The translations under genes and the position numbers were made by a program. A stretch of DNA of 64,000 nucleotides from Thalassospira alkalitolerans (lineage in GTDB: Bacteria; Pseudomonadota; Alphaproteobacteria; Rhodospirillales; Thalassospiraceae): contig NZ_JFKB01000004.1 in assembly GCF_002115745.1 (NCBI RefSeq), forward strand, positions 124,001 to 188,000, read 5' to 3'. The notes beneath the pieces are model-generated. The model ran no database searches and was not told the DNA's origin. It saw only the letters and a list, made by a program, of their open reading frames with translations. Positions 60,744 to 64,000 of this stretch are shown here, one piece after another. The first letter of the stretch is position 1; every line of letters begins with the position of its first letter.

Positions 60744-62747
60744 TTAACCCATCTTCCAAATTGTGTAAGATACCAAGGCGGCAATACCGATCAGCATCGC
60801 AAACGCATAGTGATAGACAAAACCGGTCTGAAGGGCGCTAAACCGGCGTGCAATATTACGGCACGCAGCGGCAACACCATCCGGACCGACACCGTCGATC
60901 AATGCACCATCGCCCGATTTCCAGAAGTTGTAGCCAAGATAGAAAGCCGGCTTGACGAAAATCTTGTCGTAAAGTTCGTCGAAGTACCATTTATTCAACA
61001 CAAAGCGGTACAGGCCGTTGAAGCTGTTGGCCAACTGACGCGGCAGCGACGGGACCAGTTTGTACATCACAACGGCAATGACAAAGCCCGAAACCATGGC
61101 AACAAACGGTGCCAATTTGACCCAGCCCGGAACGTGGTGCGAATGCTCAAGTGCAAGATGACCTTCGGCCATAAAGATCGCACCATTCCAGAAAGCCAGC
61201 ATTTCTTCATAGTCACCACCACCGAACCAGTCTTTGGCAAACCAACCGGCAAAGATCGCACCGATGGCCAAAAACAAAAGCGGCATTGTCATGATAGCCG
61301 GGCTTTCATGAACATGGGCCATGGTCCGTTCATCAGCACGCGACGTGCCAAAGAAGGTCATAAAGATCAGACGCCAGCTATAGAACGAGGTCATAAGTGC
61401 CGCAAGGATACCGGCCCAAAAAGCATAGGTCCCAACCGCGGAATGGGCGGCAAAGGCACTTTCGATCACCAGATCCTTGGAATAGAAGCCTGCAAGCCCC
61501 GGGAAACCGGTAATCGCAAGGGTACCAATCATCATCACGGCAAAGGTCAACGGCACCATTTTATAAATGCCGCCCATCTTGCGCATGTCCTGCTCGTCCG
61601 ACATTGCATGGATCACGGAACCCGCCCCAAGGAACAGAAGTGCCTTGAAGAAACCATGCGTCATCAGATGGAACACACCCGCCGAATAGGCCGACACGCC
61701 ACAGGCAAAGAACATATAGCCCAGTTGCGAACAGGTCGAATAGGCAATCACGCGTTTGATGTCGTTCTGAACACAGCCGATGGTCGCGGCAAAGAATGCC
61801 GTTGACGCACCAACTACTGTGATAATCGCAAGGGTGGTTTCAGCATATTCAAAAATCGGCGACAGGCGCGCAATCATGAACACACCGGCCGTCACCATGG
61901 TTGCCGCGTGAATAAGCGCGGAAACCGGTGTCGGGCCTTCCATCGCATCGGGCAGCCAGGTATGCAGACCAAGCTGAGCCGATTTCCCCATGGCACCGAT
62001 AAACAGCAGGAAACAGGTGATTTCAAGCGCCGAGAATTCATGCCCAAGGAAGACAAGCGTTGCTCCGGCGACTTCTTCGGCATTGCCAAAGATTACGTCG
62101 AACTGAACGCTGTCAAACAGGACATAAATCGCAAAGATACCCAGTGCGAAACCAAAGTCCCCAACGCGGTTAACGACGAATGCCTTGATCGCAGCCGCCG
62201 ATGCCGACGGTTTGGAATACCAGAAACCAATCAGAAGATAGGAAGCAAGCCCCACCCCTTCCCAGCCGAAGAACAGCTGGATCAGGTTATCTGCTGTGAT
62301 CAGCATCAGCATGGCAAAGGTAAACAGCGACAGATACGCCATGAAACGCGGCTTGTCTGGATCGTGCGACATGTACCCGATGGAATAGATATGAACCATC
62401 GAGGAAACACCGGTCACAACGATCAGCATGACACAGGTCAGCGTATCAAAGCGCAGCGCCCATGGAGCGACGAAGTTACCCGACGAAATCCAGGTAAACA
62501 GCGACAGCGTAACCGGGTTGCCGCCAAGAGCAATATCGACAAAAGCAAAGATCGAAATCACGAAAGCCACAACAACACCGCCAACCGTAATCAGTTGGGA
62601 AACACGATCGGCTGTTGAAACACCGTGGTGATGATGACCGTGGCCGTCATGCGGAGCACCGGACGCGGTCGACATAGCGCCAGCCAGCGTGATGATGCCT
62701 GCAATCGTGGCCGCGATCAGGGGCAGGAAAACAATAAGAGGATACAT
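60744..62747 (-). CDS. nuoL: NADH-quinone oxidoreductase subunit L
   Basis: Distal antiporter-like subunit of complex I, 667 residues. It has about 16 membrane segments with FFGWEGVGLASYLLIGFW, HTWLPDAMEGPTPVSALIHA and the C-terminal long lateral helix region that braces NuoM and NuoN. A His-rich cluster occurs at about residues 34-43, in the first periplasmic loop. It starts seven bases after nuoK. Confidence 0.96.
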   Translation of the reverse strand: MYPLIVFLPLIAATIAGIITLAGAMSTASGAPHDGHGHHHHGVSTADRVSQLITVGGVVVAFVISIFAFVDIALGGNPVTLSLFTWISSGNFVAPWALRFDTLTCVMLIVVTGVSSMVHIYSIGYMSHDPDKPRFMAYLSLFTFAMLMLITADNLIQLFFGWEGVGLASYLLIGFWYSKPSASAAAIKAFVVNRVGDFGFALGIFAIYVLFDSVQFDVIFGNAEEVAGATLVFLGHEFSALEITCFLLFIGAMGKSAQLGLHTWLPDAMEGPTPVSALIHAATMVTAGVFMIARLSPIFEYAETTLAIITVVGASTAFFAATIGCVQNDIKRVIAYSTCSQLGYMFFACGVSAYSAGVFHLMTHGFFKALLFLGAGSVIHAMSDEQDMRKMGGIYKMVPLTFAVMMIGTLAITGFPGLAGFYSKDLVIESAFAAHSAVGTYAFWAGILAALMTSFYSWRLIFMTFFGTSRADERTMAHVHESPAIMTMPLLFLAIGAIFAGWFAKDWFGGGDYEEMLAFWNGAIFMAEGHLALEHSHHVPGWVKLAPFVAMVSGFVIAVVMYKLVPSLPRQLANSFNGLYRFVLNKWYFDELYDKIFVKPAFYLGYNFWKSGDGALIDGVGPDGVAAACRNIARRFSALQTGFVYHYAFAMLIGIAALVSYTIWKMG

Positions 62748-62754
62748 ATCTGCC

Positions 62755-63063
62755 TTACCCCTTCATCATGTTGATGTCTTCAACCGCAATCGTGCCGCGG
62801 TTACGGAAATAGACCACCAGGATCGCCAATCCAATTGCGGCCTCGGCGGCAGCAACGGTCAGAACGAAGATGGTGAAAACCTGTCCGACGAGGTCGCCAA
62901 GGAACGACGAGAACGTGACCAGATTGATATTAACTGCCAGCAGCATCAGCTCGATCGACATCATAATGATGATGACGTTCTTACGGTTCATAAAGATGCC
63001 GAAGATCCCGAGCGTGAAAAGGATCGCCGCGACGGTCAAATAATGTGCAAGACCGATTTCCAT
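62755..63063 (-). CDS. nuoK: NADH-quinone oxidoreductase subunit K
   Basis: Small membrane subunit of 102 residues with three hydrophobic segments and the conserved glutamates in [11 protein letters not shown] and in the [10 protein letters not shown] helix, which take part in proton transfer. The ATG overlaps the nuoJ stop (TGATG). Confidence 0.95.
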   Translation of the reverse strand: MEIGLAHYLTVAAILFTLGIFGIFMNRKNVIIIMMSIELMLLAVNINLVTFSSFLGDLVGQVFTIFVLTVAAAEAAIGLAILVVYFRNRGTIAVEDINMMKG

Positions 63064-63671
63064 CAGATCCCCCTGCCGACCGGAACTTTTTTAATTTCAA
63101 GCGTGTCAGCGCGTTGGCGTTTGACCTGCTCGGAGATTTTCTGACGGCGAACACCCTCACGGGTACGCAACGTCAGGACGATTGCGCCAATCATCGCCAC
63201 AAGCAACACCAAACCGGATGCCTGGAAGATGTATGCGTAATCGGTATAGATCAGTTGGCCGAGTGCCTCGACATTGGTCAGTCCGGCTGGCGTCGGATGC
63301 GCCAGAACCGCGATCTTGTCATCGGTCAATGCCCAAGTTGCGCCAACAAAGGCAAGTTCCACAAACAGAACCAACGCGATCAGAACCCCGATCGGCAGGT
63401 AGTTCAGGAAACCCTGACGCATCTCGACAAAGTTAATGTCGAGCATCATGACGACGAACAGGAACAGAACCGCAACCGCGCCGACATAAACGACGACAAG
63501 CAGCATGGCGAGAAACTCAGCACCCAGCAGGACAAAAAGCCCGGCTGCGTTAAAAAATGTCAAAATCAGCAGCAGTACCGAATGCACCGGGTTGCGAACG
63601 GTCACAACCGCAGTCGCGGCAATAACCGCGACAGTAGCAAACAGGTAAAAAGCCAAAGCCTGTACGACCAT
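63063..63671 (-). CDS. nuoJ: NADH-quinone oxidoreductase subunit J
   Basis: Membrane subunit of 202 residues with five hydrophobic segments; the [22 protein letters not shown] third helix includes the conserved pi-bulge region. The start is the ATG at 63671, preceded by AAGGGGG with six bases between; an ORF extension to 63755 would fill the whole gap to nuoI and has no conserved residues. The C-terminal tail is basic. Confidence 0.93.
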   Translation of the reverse strand: MVVQALAFYLFATVAVIAATAVVTVRNPVHSVLLLILTFFNAAGLFVLLGAEFLAMLLVVVYVGAVAVLFLFVVMMLDINFVEMRQGFLNYLPIGVLIALVLFVELAFVGATWALTDDKIAVLAHPTPAGLTNVEALGQLIYTDYAYIFQASGLVLLVAMIGAIVLTLRTREGVRRQKISEQVKRQRADTLEIKKVPVGRGI

Positions 63672-63755
63672 AAGGTACCCCCTTGGCGCGCCGTTTCCAC
63701 CCCCTTGGCGAAAACGACCCATGAACTCTCTCTCTTTAGCGATCAGACGCGACAC

Positions 63756-64000
63756 TTACCGATAAGGTGCGTCTGCCTCCAATCGTGCAGCAAGCTCGGC
63801 TTCCCAACGCTCGCCGTTTGCCAGAAGCTTGTCCTTATCATAGAGAAGCTCCTCGCGGTTTTCGGTTGCGAACTCAAAGTTCGGACCTTCGACGATGGCA
63901 TCCACCGGGCAGGCTTCTTCGCAGAAACCACAATAGATGCATTTCGTCATATCAATGTCGTAGCGGGTCGTGCGACGCGAACCGTCGGTGCGCGGCTCCA
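63756..64000 (-). CDS. nuoI: NADH-quinone oxidoreductase subunit I, C-terminal part (cut by window edge)
   Basis: The last 80 codons of the ferredoxin-like subunit that carries clusters N6a and N6b. Visible are [20 protein letters not shown], then the second [4Fe-4S] motif [15 protein letters not shown] and the family ending [19 protein letters not shown]. The first cluster motif and the start lie outside the window. The gap to nuoJ is 84 bases. Confidence 0.95.
   Translation of the reverse strand, partial: EPRTDGSRRTTRYDIDMTKCIYCGFCEEACPVDAIVEGPNFEFATENREELLYDKDKLLANGERWEAELAARLEADAPYR

Noticed and set aside
60810..61805. 331-codon open frame on the plus strand
   Set aside because: Antisense to nuoL, same reasoning: polar composition is the mirror of hydrophobic codons.

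Overview
This window is a dense block of chromosomal housekeeping genes from an alphaproteobacterium. The best match by gene order and protein character is a Rhodospirillales member of the Thalassospira type; the genus is an inference from remembered synteny. Supporting signs are an E1-beta subunit with its own lipoyl domain, a short prolyl-tRNA synthetase without the editing insertion, LpxI rather than LpxH, RNase J next to coaX and birA, an alphaproteobacterial GTTC-N7-GTTC SOS box before lexA, and a TTAA-N7-TTAA CtrA-type box. I saw no tRNA, rRNA, CRISPR array, insertion sequence, prophage or transfer island.

Layout. 1-1.4 kb (minus): start of a bactofilin gene overlapping an M23 peptidase gene (cell shape). 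1.6-2.7 kb (plus): pgpA and the pncC/cinA amidase gene. 2.7-9.6 kb (minus): ratA/coq10-like, lipA, lpdA, pdhC, pdhB, pdhA, which together make pyruvate dehydrogenase and its lipoyl cofactor. 10.2-16 kb (minus): ftsB/divIC-like, eno, kdsA, pyrG, secG, tpiA. 16.3-25.1 kb (plus): ppiD, trpE, then trpG-trpD-trpC-moaC and lexA, with a minus-strand YibQ-type polysaccharide deacetylase gene between trpE and trpG. 25.2-27.3 kb (minus): comEC. 27.4-30.3 kb (plus): gltX and gltA. 30.3-45.2 kb (minus): gloA, then the envelope and translation block lpxB-lpxI-lpxA-fabZ-lpxD-skp-bamA-rseP-dxr-cdsA-uppS-frr-pyrH-tsf-rpsB. 45.4-57.8 kb (minus): dnaE, lolD, lolC, proS, a small secreted unknown, a DUF1467 gene, mce, rnj, coaX, birA. 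57.8-64 kb (minus): nuoN-nuoM-nuoL-nuoK-nuoJ and the 3' part of nuoI, cut by the window edge.

How the genes work together. Enolase and triosephosphate isomerase feed pyruvate to PDH, and citrate synthase takes up the acetyl-CoA. The central minus-strand block couples lipid A synthesis (lpxD, lpxA, lpxI, lpxB; fabZ for fatty acids; kdsA for Kdo) with outer-membrane protein assembly (skp, bamA), lipoprotein export (lolCD), phospholipid and isoprenoid carriers (cdsA, pgpA, dxr, uppS) and ribosome factors (rpsB, tsf, frr). Junctions there are tight: rseP/bamA, bamA/skp and skp/lpxD each share one base in a TGATG.

Most protein functions are conventional. The less explained signals are non-coding: two large inverted repeats in the pdhA upstream region, a hairpin between pdhC and lpdA, a CtrA-like box and a perfect palindrome between the M23 gene and pgpA, and a strong plus-strand terminator at 53409-53438 with no plus-strand gene in front of it, which may end a small RNA. 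I found no clear sign of an undescribed multi-gene system.
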